NCBI GenBank assembly: GCA_013214025.1
Contig: JABSRN010000164.1
Span: forward strand, 1 to 64,000
Direction of reading: 5' to 3'
From: Polyangiaceae bacterium
GTDB lineage: Bacteria > Myxococcota_A > Polyangia > Polyangiales > Polyangiaceae
Length of the DNA: 64,000 nucleotides
A program made the translations under genes and the position numbers. Each line of letters opens with the position of its first letter. Position 1 is the stretch's first letter. The notes under the pieces are model-generated. The model saw only the letters and a program-made list of their open reading frames with translations. It had not been told where the DNA came from and ran no database searches. Of the stretch, positions 39,447 through 47,100 are shown in pieces.

Positions 39447-40241
39447 CTACTGAACGCAGTTTATTTCGGCGCCGGCCTCGCCGGACTCTGGATTCATCCA
39501 GACGTTGTCGTGGCATTCGAGATTCTGTGCGCCAGCCAACGTGGCGACGCTCACGTCGGTCTCGGCGAAGGTGTTCGATACCAGAACCACGTTGTTCTGG
39601 TTGATAATGATATCCCCATGCACTTCGCAGGCAGCGATGGTCGCGTCGTTTTGATGAATGATGAGATCTCCCTCAATCACGCAGTAGAGAAGCGACGCGT
39701 TGTTGAGGGCGATGGTAACGTTACCCTTAATCGTCACTCCACGAACGGCTACGTTGTTCTTGTCGATGATCAAGTCCCCGTCGATGATCGACACATCCGG
39801 GCCGTCGCCGTAGACGACAACGTTGTTGCCCTCTAGTTCGAGATTTCCGGCGATGTCCACGCCGTCGTCAGCGCCATCGATGACCACGACCGTGTTGTTG
39901 CTAGCGACGAAGTTTTGGGTCTGAGCCTCCCCCACCACCGCAATATCGGCATTGCTGGTGGGGTAACAAATGACACTCCGGATAGTGCCATCGCCATCCA
40001 CAACTACGTCAGCCGCCGCATTGTTTCCACACTCGCGGTCCAGGTCGATGCAATCCCCTGCGGTGGTCATCACGCAACCATCAGCCCCGGCATTGATCGT
40101 CTGCCCCTCGAGGCCCTGGTCACCGATCACGGTGGCAGTGTTTTCCTCGTAGGGGTAGGCGCTGCTGGTTGGCGGACCTTGGTCATCCCCGCAAGCAAGG
40201 AGACCGAAGGCAAGGGCAATGCTGACGTAGCTACGAATCAC
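39447..40241 (-). CDS. Beta-solenoid lipoprotein with 18-residue repeats
   Basis: A 264-residue lipoprotein (lipobox GLLACG). After a Cys-containing domain (about 40-125, MTTAGDCIDLDRECGNNAA), about five successive rungs follow: GNLELEGNNVVVYGDG, then GDLIIDKNNVAVRGVTIK, GNVTIALNNASLLYCVIE, GDLIIHQNDATIAACEVH and GDIIINQNNVVLVSNTF. Three of these units are exactly 18 residues long, each with a G-(D/N) start and an N-N or N-D at positions 8-9, so a stack of Asn residues would form a ladder inside a left- or right-handed beta-helix. Such folds are found in pectate-lyase-like and bactofilin-like proteins. Likely a short surface or periplasmic rod; ligand unknown. The last Cys pair may lock the cap. 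Confidence 0.8.
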   Translation of the reverse strand: MIRSYVSIALAFGLLACGDDQGPPTSSAYPYEENTATVIGDQGLEGQTINAGADGCVMTTAGDCIDLDRECGNNAAADVVVDGDGTIRSVICYPTSNADIAVVGEAQTQNFVASNNTVVVIDGADDGVDIAGNLELEGNNVVVYGDGPDVSIIDGDLIIDKNNVAVRGVTIKGNVTIALNNASLLYCVIEGDLIIHQNDATIAACEVHGDIIINQNNVVLVSNTFAETDVSVATLAGAQNLECHDNVWMNPESGEAGAEINCVQ

Positions 40242-40252
40242 GATGTCTCCGC

Positions 40253-41683
40253 TCAGTTAACGTCGGGGAACCGGCAGAGCCCGTTGCTACACGGAATCTC
40301 GTTGCAGCAGTCCGAATCGAGTTCACAGATTTGCCCGAACTCAGCGCAAACCACAGGGGGCTCGTAGGCGTCGTAGGGCGGCGGCTCCAGCACACCGCAG
40401 GTGCCGTCCGAAGAGCCTGTGGCCCGAATACAAGTAGTACCGGGGCAACAGTCACCGTTGATGGTACAGGAGCCACCGGACTCCACACAGGCGTAGCCGC
40501 CGTCAGGAATTTCCATGCATACGAGGGCGCCCTCCTCATTGCGAATACAGGGCACGTCGTTGCAGCAGTCCGTGGCCGAAGCGCAGGTCTCGCCGGCTTC
40601 GCGGCAGACATCGCCGAGACCATTGCAGCGGGGCACGCCGAGGGTGTCTAGCTCGCAGGCTTTGAAGCTACCGTCGCCGGCGCAGCAGTTATTCTGAGAC
40701 GATGAGTTGTCGCAGGTGTAGTCGTCTTCCGTGTAGTGACAGACGTTGCCCTGGGGGTTACAGGCGGGGCCGTTGCCGCCCGTCGGACTGCGGCAGATGC
40801 CGATGACCGCGCCGTCGTCTTTCTGACAAGTCACGCGACCTTCGCCCGGCAGGCCCGTATCCGGTCCGCCACAGCAGTCCGTGTCCTCGCGACACAGTTC
40901 GCCTTCGACGTGGCAGCCGCTGGCGGGCTGACAGATATCGCGACCAGTCTTGCCGTAGGGAGCGCAGAGCCGGCTGCAGCAATCACCGCAATCACCGCAA
41001 ACGGTGCCTTCGACGCCGTCGGCGCAGTTGGTCGCGCCCGAGGGCGGCATGTCACAGGTACCGGCGTTGGCGCCGTCGCCAATCACGCAAGTGCCGGAAC
41101 AGCAATCGGCGCCGCGGCCGCAGATATCGCCGGTCTGGATGCAGAAGGACGGAGCGAGTTCGCAGCGCCCGCCGTCGCAGAAACCGGAGCAGCACTCGCT
41201 GTCGCCACCGCACTCGTTGCCGGCGGTGGAGCAGCTGTCATTCAGAGCTTGGCAGCTACCGCCGACACAGCTCGCTCCACAACAGTCGGAGTCCGCGGCA
41301 CAAGAATCGCCGTCACTGGTACATGTGTCGCCGTCGGCGCAAACGCCATCCGCGGTACATCGCATGTTGGCGCAATCGGTCGCTGCCGCGCAGCTCGAGC
41401 CCGATGCGCCGGGAGCGTCGAGGCTGGAGGCACAAGTGCTCGAATCAAGATCACAAACCTGAGAGCAGCACTGGCCGTTGCTACTGCAGAGATTGCCGAA
41501 GACAACGCAGGTCAAGGGGTCGGAGGTCGCGCCGTCTCGCCCCGTCGTGCTCCCGTCGCTGGTCGCCGATGCGTCTGTATCGCCGCCTCCGCCGCCGCTT
41601 CCGGTCGACGTCTCAGACGAACAACCTGCAGCGATTGCCGCACCCAATGCCAATAAACCCAGGATCTGCTTGAAATTGCGCAA
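40253..41683 (-). CDS. Long Cys-rich (knottin-like repeat) lipoprotein
   Basis: A 476-residue lipoprotein (lipobox IAAGC). The mature chain after a Gly/Asp/Ser linker contains about ten repeats of a Cys unit with the pattern C-x6-C-x4-C-C-x3-C (GNLCSSNGQCCSQVCDLDSS, DSCAADSDCCGASC, ECGGDSECCSGFC, ICGRGADCCSGTC, LCREDTDCCGG, TCASATDCCNDVPC, ICELDSDCCNEIPC). Each unit resembles a small inhibitor-knot or conotoxin-like module rich in disulfides and Asp. No enzyme motif is seen. It probably forms a stiff, protease-resistant stalk on the cell surface. The gene for the beta-solenoid lipoprotein follows 11 bases downstream, so the two are likely cotranscribed. Confidence 0.85.
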   Translation of the reverse strand: MRNFKQILGLLALGAAIAAGCSSETSTGSGGGGGDTDASATSDGSTTGRDGATSDPLTCVVFGNLCSSNGQCCSQVCDLDSSTCASSLDAPGASGSSCAAATDCANMRCTADGVCADGDTCTSDGDSCAADSDCCGASCVGGSCQALNDSCSTAGNECGGDSECCSGFCDGGRCELAPSFCIQTGDICGRGADCCSGTCVIGDGANAGTCDMPPSGATNCADGVEGTVCGDCGDCCSRLCAPYGKTGRDICQPASGCHVEGELCREDTDCCGGPDTGLPGEGRVTCQKDDGAVIGICRSPTGGNGPACNPQGNVCHYTEDDYTCDNSSSQNNCCAGDGSFKACELDTLGVPRCNGLGDVCREAGETCASATDCCNDVPCIRNEEGALVCMEIPDGGYACVESGGSCTINGDCCPGTTCIRATGSSDGTCGVLEPPPYDAYEPPVVCAEFGQICELDSDCCNEIPCSNGLCRFPDVN

Positions 41684-41757
41684 TTTAATAGCTCCTACAG
41701 CAATATGAGTGGTGCCAACGGCGTCAGATTATTATCGGACGTAGTATTTTCCCGGCA

Positions 41758-42570
41758 ATGCCAGTGTTCTTACCCCTCCTTCGCGAATTTCGTCAGTTAC
41801 CGACGTTGATCCTCATTCTGGCCGGGACGATCGCGGGCTGCGGCGAAACCGTGGTGCTCGGATATACAAACGGGGACTTCTTCGAGTGCGTGCCCGTCCC
41901 GTGTCAGGGCGCGGGGACCAAGGCCTGCGGGGATTGCGTAGACAACGACGGGGACGGGCACCCCGATGCAGCGGACGAGCATTGTCTGAGCGCCTGCGAC
42001 GACGATGAATCCGGCTTCTACGACGCCCAGTCCGGGAACAACCAGGCGTCCTGCAACCAGGATTGCTTTTTCGACTCCAACAGCGGCGCGGGCAATGACG
42101 GTTGCCAGTGGGACCACCAATGTGATCCCCTGTCTCCCGCCGGCGACTCCTGCCCCTACGACGACGGGCGATTCGCAGCGACCTGCGAATCCTGGGGAAC
42201 TGCGCAGAGTGACTATTGCGTCAGTACCTGCCTGAGCAAAACGCCCAATGGTTGCGATTGTTTTGGCTGCTGCGAACTCCCGGCTCGAAGCGGAAACTTC
42301 GTGTGGCTGGGCAAACAACAACAAAATCAGGCGACCTGCAATGAAGACAGCTTTTCCGATCCCGAGAGTTGTCCGCCGTGTACTCCCGTCCCGTCCTGCC
42401 AAAACACCTGCGACAGCTGCGAAGTGTGCGTAGGAGGGTCCGGACTGCCCCCGGGATGCCAGGCAAACGACGCCTGTCCTGACGGCGCCCTCAGCTGCGC
42501 TACCGCCCCCTTTGCCTGCACCGACGGCACGTATTGCGTTACGGGTTGCTGCCGCGAGGTCGCTCCATGA
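41758..42570 (+). CDS. Cys-rich lipoprotein
   Basis: A 270-residue lipoprotein (lipobox TIAGC) with about 24 cysteines. It has a calcium-loop-like stretch near residue 62 (DNDGDGHPDAADEHC) and several Cys clusters: CQGAGTKACGDCVDN, CNQDCFFDSNSG, CDCFGCCELPARSG, SCQNTCDSCEVCVGGSG, CTDGTYCVTGCCRE. It is divergent from the knottin-like lipoprotein across 74 bases that contain both promoters. Its stop overlaps the next start as ATGA (42567-42570), so the two products are coupled: a lipoprotein and an exported or outer-membrane partner, translated together. Confidence 0.8.
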   Translation: MPVFLPLLREFRQLPTLILILAGTIAGCGETVVLGYTNGDFFECVPVPCQGAGTKACGDCVDNDGDGHPDAADEHCLSACDDDESGFYDAQSGNNQASCNQDCFFDSNSGAGNDGCQWDHQCDPLSPAGDSCPYDDGRFAATCESWGTAQSDYCVSTCLSKTPNGCDCFGCCELPARSGNFVWLGKQQQNQATCNEDSFSDPESCPPCTPVPSCQNTCDSCEVCVGGSGLPPGCQANDACPDGALSCATAPFACTDGTYCVTGCCREVAP

Positions 42571-43526
42571 CGGGCCGAGGGCTGACTCTGTGCCTCCGTT
42601 TGGGGGCCGCTATCAGCTTCCTTTCTGGGGTTGTGCAAGCGGCTGAGACAACTCCCTACCGAACTCAACTGGAGATGAATCGCGGACCCGGCACGGAAGG
42701 TTGCGCGAGCCAGTCCAGCCTCAAGCGAGATATTGAAGCCCGTCTAGGACGCAAGAGCTTCGCTGAACGCGGCGCTGAGCTGAAGCTCCGAGTCGATCTC
42801 AGCCACTCCGAGGAACACGGATATGAAGCCGAGTTGGTGCTGCGGGATGCCACGGGCAATGAGCTAGGGCGCCGACGGCTACGCAATCAAGACGAAAACT
42901 GTGACGAGCTCTCGCGCGCGCTCGGACTAGTCATGGAGCTGAGTATTAACCGGCTTCGCGATGCCCACGTGCAAGCCGAAGAGGAACGCGCGCGGGACAG
43001 GGAAGCCCAGCAGCTACGCTTCGATGGACTCGTCACAGCGGCTATAGAGGGCGGCGTCTTGCCAGGCATAGCAGTGCTTCCCCGCGTAGAGTTTGGCGTT
43101 ATCTGGCCTACTGGGTGGCGAGTCGCGGCGCGGCTATCCACATCGCTGAACGCCGTAGAATCAGATTCAGATTTCGCTCGTCACGACGCGGCGGTGTTGC
43201 TCTGTACTCCTGACGCGCTCACAGGTCGGACCGCGCTGTTCATCTGCGGTGGCGTCATGGGCGGAATCAGCCAAGCCGAAGGTCGTGGCTGGGACCCCAA
43301 TGCCAGTGCGCGGCGACCGGCCCTCGGCGCAGTCGTTTCCGGCCGCTTGCGCTATCCATCCGAGGGGAAGATTTTCGGCCAATTCGGCCTTGAGTTAGAG
43401 CTTCCGGTGATCCGAGATGACTTCGTGGCTCTCGCCGGCACCGACGTAAATGGGCGAGAAATAAGCGTATTCCGAGCGTCTGTCGTGGGTGCTCTAGGTG
43501 GCATCGGTGTAGGTATCCGTTTTTAG
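42567..43526 (+). CDS. Exported protein with barrel-like C-terminus
   Basis: A 319-residue protein with a signal peptide (LGAAISFLSGVVQAAETT). The N-terminal half has a repeated Arg/Glu pattern and an ECDEL-like cysteine pair (GCASQSSL, ENCDELSRAL), plus a coiled-coil-like stretch (RDAHVQAEEERARDREAQQ, about 125-145). The C-terminal half shows alternating strands (VLPRVEFGVIWPTGWRVAA, YPSEGKIFGQFGLELELPV) and ends ...VGIRF with terminal Phe, suggesting an outer-membrane barrel of eight or so strands. Start is the ATG overlapping the previous stop. This layout, a regulatory-looking N-domain before a small barrel, is common in Polyangiales. Followed closely by the sigma factor operon, which may be part of the same transcript. 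Confidence 0.75.
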   Translation: MTGRGLTLCLRLGAAISFLSGVVQAAETTPYRTQLEMNRGPGTEGCASQSSLKRDIEARLGRKSFAERGAELKLRVDLSHSEEHGYEAELVLRDATGNELGRRRLRNQDENCDELSRALGLVMELSINRLRDAHVQAEEERARDREAQQLRFDGLVTAAIEGGVLPGIAVLPRVEFGVIWPTGWRVAARLSTSLNAVESDSDFARHDAAVLLCTPDALTGRTALFICGGVMGGISQAEGRGWDPNASARRPALGAVVSGRLRYPSEGKIFGQFGLELELPVIRDDFVALAGTDVNGREISVFRASVVGALGGIGVGIRF

Positions 43527-43611
43527 TGGCATTCCTCCTGATAAAACTGAGCCGCCATCACCACCTACTGACAAATGGGTAACGCTCGCTCTAAGCTGTT
43601 GTTTGCAGCAA

Positions 43612-44130
43612 ATGGCCGAACACAACCCGCAAGAGTTTCGGAAGTTATTTGATGAGCACGCAGCGTACATATGGCGAAGTCTTCGCTACCTCGGGGTCCC
43701 CGACTCGGATCTCCCGGACCAGTGCCAAGAGGTGCTTCTGGTCGTGCACCGAAAGGTCGCTGACTTCGACGGTCGCTCCACTCTCCGGACTTGGATTTAT
43801 GGCATCTGCGTACGGGTCGCCTCCGGCTTTCGTCGTAAGGCTCACGTTCGACGAGAGATCGTCTACGAGGAGCCGCCCCAGGGCAGCTACGAGCCGGGCC
43901 AAGAAGCGCACCTCTCTGCCAAACAAGCAAAACAACGCCTTCATGCTGCTCTCGACCAACTGGACGAGCAAAAGCGGGCCATCTTCGTCCTCTACGAAAT
44001 CGAGGGGCTTTCCATGAACGAGGTAGTGCAAGCCACCGGCTGTCCCTTGCAGACCGGCTATTCCCGACTCCGGGCGGCACGAGCGGAACTCAAGGTTGTG
44101 CTCAAAGCAACCGAGGAAAAAACACCATGA
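43612..44130 (+). CDS. ECF RNA polymerase sigma factor
   Basis: A 172-residue sigma-70 family member with region 2 (FRKLFDEHAAYIWRSLRYLG, DLPDQCQEVLLVVHRKVADF, STLRTWIYGICVRVASGFRR, about 10-80) and region 4 (LDQLDEQKRAIFVLYEIEGL, SMNEVVQATGCPLQTGYSRL, about 115-160). No region 1 or 3, hence ECF. I use the ATG at 43612 with the AGC-rich but weak RBS; a TTG three codons upstream is possible. It overlaps the next gene by ATGA, the usual arrangement with an anti-sigma factor. Controlled promoters are unknown, but it directly follows the barrel-type envelope gene, so envelope stress is a reasonable guess. Confidence 0.93.
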   Translation: MAEHNPQEFRKLFDEHAAYIWRSLRYLGVPDSDLPDQCQEVLLVVHRKVADFDGRSTLRTWIYGICVRVASGFRRKAHVRREIVYEEPPQGSYEPGQEAHLSAKQAKQRLHAALDQLDEQKRAIFVLYEIEGLSMNEVVQATGCPLQTGYSRLRAARAELKVVLKATEEKTP

Positions 44131-44846
44131 CTGATCCAATTCGCTGGCGAGACGATCCGAACGCCCCCGACGGCCTACAATCGCTGATGCAAGCGGCAGA
44201 AGCCGACGGCCCGAGTACGGCGGAGCTCGAAGCACTCTGGAGCGGACTCCCGTTGAGCGGTGGACCTGTTCCGGTCGATCTTGCGAACGCAGGAGCGGCC
44301 TCTGCGGGTGCCACCGTGGCCGCCAAGTGGGTGGTTGGCGGGACCGTTGCCGCCATCGCGCTCTCCGGTGCGCTTTGGCTAAACCAACCAGGGCTGAACC
44401 AACAAACTCCCGACGTGAACAGCTCCCCCGGTGCTCCGCCGACGGCGCCAGTCGTGGCTGATCCAGCGACAGCAGAGCCGACGCCATCCATCGCCGATGA
44501 AGCTAACAGCGCCGGCACGACTGACGAGGGAGCTAAGTCAAAGGCGCCCGCACTCCAGCAGCGCAGCGCGGCTAAGAAGAGCGCCACGGACACGCCCTCA
44601 GATGCGCCCAAGAAGAGCGAAGCCGATCTACTCAGCCAAGCCCAGCGCGCTCTGGACAAGGATCCGAAGAAAGCCCTGCGCCTAGCGCGCCAGCACGCTT
44701 CTCAGTTCCCCTCGGGCGCCCTCGCCCAGGAACGTGAAGTGATCATCATCGGTTCTCTCCGGCGCCTCCAGCGAAGCCAGCAGGCACAAGAGCGCTCTAC
44801 CGAATTCGCCGACAAGTACAAGAACTCCATTCACGCGCCGAAATAG
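44127..44846 (+). CDS. Putative anti-sigma factor or envelope regulator
   Basis: A 239-residue single-span protein coupled to the sigma gene (ATGA). The N-terminal 65 residues are cytoplasmic and contain no clear zinc-binding anti-sigma domain, which makes the role less certain. The transmembrane helix is at about 66-86 (WVVGGTVAAIALSGALW). The exterior starts Pro/Ala/Thr-rich (about 87-160) and ends with a helical segment (LSQAQRALDKDPKKALRLAR, EVIIIGSLRRLQRSQQAQER) resembling a TPR-like pair. Context is the main reason to suggest regulation of the ECF factor. Confidence 0.65.
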   Translation: MTDPIRWRDDPNAPDGLQSLMQAAEADGPSTAELEALWSGLPLSGGPVPVDLANAGAASAGATVAAKWVVGGTVAAIALSGALWLNQPGLNQQTPDVNSSPGAPPTAPVVADPATAEPTPSIADEANSAGTTDEGAKSKAPALQQRSAAKKSATDTPSDAPKKSEADLLSQAQRALDKDPKKALRLARQHASQFPSGALAQEREVIIIGSLRRLQRSQQAQERSTEFADKYKNSIHAPK

Positions 44847-44910
44847 CGCAGGCGGTCGCCGAATTGGCACCGCTACTCAGTTATGCCTAGCCCAGGCAGA
44901 GCTGCCAGCT

Positions 44911-46239
44911 CTAGAGCGCTCGCAGCAGACGCACGGCCGACCCGTTCCACCACCGCTCAGCGCTGAATCCCGGTCGGGGTCCCATCAGCACCAACACATA
45001 GTTCTCGCCGTCCTCGATAGCGCCTAGCCCAGCCTGGCTCAGCGCCACCGACCAAGCGACGGACAGAGAGTTCGCACCCGAGCTGCCCAACATGACCTCC
45101 AAACTGGAGGCCGGCTCGTCCGCGAAATAACCGGAGGCCGATACAATAGGCAAATCGCTTAACGGAGCTATCGCGCCGGGCACCACGTTGCGAGCGATCT
45201 CCTTGTCGATCACCGCCGACTCGGTAATGCGTCGGGAAACGATGCCGCCTTGGCTCGTCGCCACCGATGCGTTGAACAACTGCAAGCCAACTTTTGATTC
45301 CGAGCGCGGCCGCGACAGGGAGACCACCATCAATCGCAAATTCGAGTACGGCACCGCGTAGTCGCTTCCGCAGATGTAGCTGTTCGAGGACGACACGTAA
45401 TTGACCCCACCGAAACAGCCTCCCACCACCCAAAGCGTACTGCTGTTGTTGGAGATACTGCCCGCGGGGATTTGAGCAATCTGTTGAGAGCGCCACAGTT
45501 GGCGATCCGGCTCGGGGAGCGGAGGCTCCACCGGCGGTTCCACGGACGCCCCCGTCCCAGCGTCGGAGCTCGCGCCGTCGGCGGCATCCGAGCCCCCGCT
45601 ATCGGTCAGCGCTGCGTCCGGGTCACTGGCATCCAAGCTAGAGTCCGGCACTGCGCCGTCCGGCACTGCGCCGTCCGACACTGAGCTGTCCCCCTCGTCC
45701 GCGGCCCCGTCAGGTAGCATCGTGCTGCCGTCGGGCAAGTCGCAGGCGTCTGAATCCGAGGCGGCCGAGCCGGTCACCAGACGAATTGTGAGGTCATCGA
45801 GATCGAGATCAAGATTGGGAAACGCTCGGAGGGAGACACTCTCGCCGTACTGGAGCCCCCCTTGCGGGATAGGGCCGCTGCGAGCTCCGCTACCCGAAGA
45901 AACGCAGAACACGATTCTGTCGGCGTCTACCACTCCGTGCATCAGTTGGATCCCAGGCTCGCCGGTCCAGCTCGGAGTGGTAGACGAATCCGGATCTGCA
46001 TCCGGGGGCCCGGAGTCGCGCCGAGCCACCGCACTGGTTCCTCCCGTGACTCCGCCCTCCGCGGTAGCTGCACTGCCTCCCGTTCCGTTTGCGCCTCCAG
46101 CTGCGGGGGCTCGGCGCGCGAGTGCGTCGTGCTGAGTCTCGCAGGATGCCGCTAAGCTGCCCAAGACCACGGCGAGACACGGCCAAAGCACCGAGGAGCC
46201 GCGCTGGCCCTCCTGCTGGGATTCGCGATACCGCCTCAC
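44911..46239 (-). CDS. DUF4397-like lipoprotein
   Basis: A 442-residue lipoprotein starting with GTG at 46239; the lipobox is SLAASC (Cys at about 32). The beta-rich core has DUF4397-like starts (GIQLMHGVVDADRIVFCV, FPNLDLDLDDLTIRLVTG), interrupted by long Asp/Ser/Gly/Ala linkers (about 45-95 and 170-245). The C-terminal 150 residues continue in short strands (SNLRLMVVSLSRPRSE, SVAWSVALSQAGLGAIEDGE, YVLVLMGPRPG). Cys pairs near GCFGG and YICGSD may be bonded. It starts one base after the thiD stop, so cotranscription with thiD and the MATE exporter is likely, though the functions differ. Confidence 0.75.
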   Translation of the reverse strand: MRRYRESQQEGQRGSSVLWPCLAVVLGSLAASCETQHDALARRAPAAGGANGTGGSAATAEGGVTGGTSAVARRDSGPPDADPDSSTTPSWTGEPGIQLMHGVVDADRIVFCVSSGSGARSGPIPQGGLQYGESVSLRAFPNLDLDLDDLTIRLVTGSAASDSDACDLPDGSTMLPDGAADEGDSSVSDGAVPDGAVPDSSLDASDPDAALTDSGGSDAADGASSDAGTGASVEPPVEPPLPEPDRQLWRSQQIAQIPAGSISNNSSTLWVVGGCFGGVNYVSSSNSYICGSDYAVPYSNLRLMVVSLSRPRSESKVGLQLFNASVATSQGGIVSRRITESAVIDKEIARNVVPGAIAPLSDLPIVSASGYFADEPASSLEVMLGSSGANSLSVAWSVALSQAGLGAIEDGENYVLVLMGPRPGFSAERWWNGSAVRLLRAL

Positions 46240-46240
46240 T

Positions 46241-47050
46241 CTATGCTTCCGCCTCAGTGATGAACGGATGGGCGTGATTGAGCGGCCCCCTGCCTTTGCC
46301 GTAGCCCGGCGCTAGCCGTAGCGCTCGTTGCACGTATTCGTGAGCAATTGTGACCGCAGAGCTGAGAGTCAGCCCCCGCGCAATGCCGGCCGCTACTGCC
46401 GACGAGAGGGTACAGCCGGTGCCGTGAGTCGAGCGGGTGTGGACCCGCGGAGACTCGATGAGCAGCTGTTCACCGTCAGCCGTTCGCAGTAAATCGGTCA
46501 CCTCGTCCCCCTCCAAGTGACCACCAGTGATCAACACCGCCGCCGCGCCCTGAAGCAGAAGCAAATCCGCGGCGCGCTGCATGGAATCCACCGAGTCCAC
46601 CTCCCCCCCCACCAAACGCGCGGCTTCGTCGAGATTGGGTGTGATGAGCGCGCACTGAGGGAGCAGACGCTCTCGCAACGCGTCGATACCGCGATCGTTG
46701 AGCAAGGGGCTGCCGTCGCTCGCTAGGATGACGGGATCGAGCACAATGGGAATGCTCTGGGCTTTGGTCTCGAGCCGCCGAGCGACCAGTTCGACCGTGG
46801 TGTGAGAGGCGAGCATTCCGAGCTTGATAGCGTCCGCACCGATGTCGTCGAGCACGGAGTCGATCTGTTTCTCGACAAACAGCGGCTCGACCGGCTCGAC
46901 CGCCTGGATACCGAGAGTATTCTGCGCAGTGAGCGCCGTGATCGCTGTGGCAGCGAAACTACCCAGGGCCGTGATGGTTTTGATGTCCGCTTGGATCCCC
47001 GCCCCGCCGCCGGAGTCAGAACCCGCAATGACCAGTACTCGACCTTCCAT
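46241..47050 (-). CDS. thiD: Hydroxymethylpyrimidine/phosphomethylpyrimidine kinase
   Basis: A 269-residue ribokinase-fold enzyme that phosphorylates HMP and HMP-P in thiamine synthesis. Motifs are [20 protein letters not shown] (substrate-binding loop, about 5-24), [41 protein letters not shown] and the anion-hole/catalytic [19 protein letters not shown] (about 218-236). GTGC contains the activating Gly-Thr-Gly-Cys of this branch. The start is ATG 47048-47050 with RBS GGAAG. No other thi genes or TPP riboswitch are visible; the gene is 50 bases downstream of the MATE exporter on the same strand and just ahead of a lipoprotein gene, so it is probably in a mixed operon. Confidence 0.95.
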   Translation of the reverse strand: MEGRVLVIAGSDSGGGAGIQADIKTITALGSFAATAITALTAQNTLGIQAVEPVEPLFVEKQIDSVLDDIGADAIKLGMLASHTTVELVARRLETKAQSIPIVLDPVILASDGSPLLNDRGIDALRERLLPQCALITPNLDEAARLVGGEVDSVDSMQRAADLLLLQGAAAVLITGGHLEGDEVTDLLRTADGEQLLIESPRVHTRSTHGTGCTLSSAVAAGIARGLTLSSAVTIAHEYVQRALRLAPGYGKGRGPLNHAHPFITEAEA

Positions 47051-47100
47051 AACTTCCGCATAGATCCGGACGCCCAGGGCGGCAACGGCGATGTCGGCGT

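Noticed and set aside
40736-41656. 306-codon Ala-rich plus-strand frame opposite the knottin-like lipoprotein.
   Set aside because: It is the complement of a Cys-rich repeated gene; the repeat in the sequence keeps both strands open.
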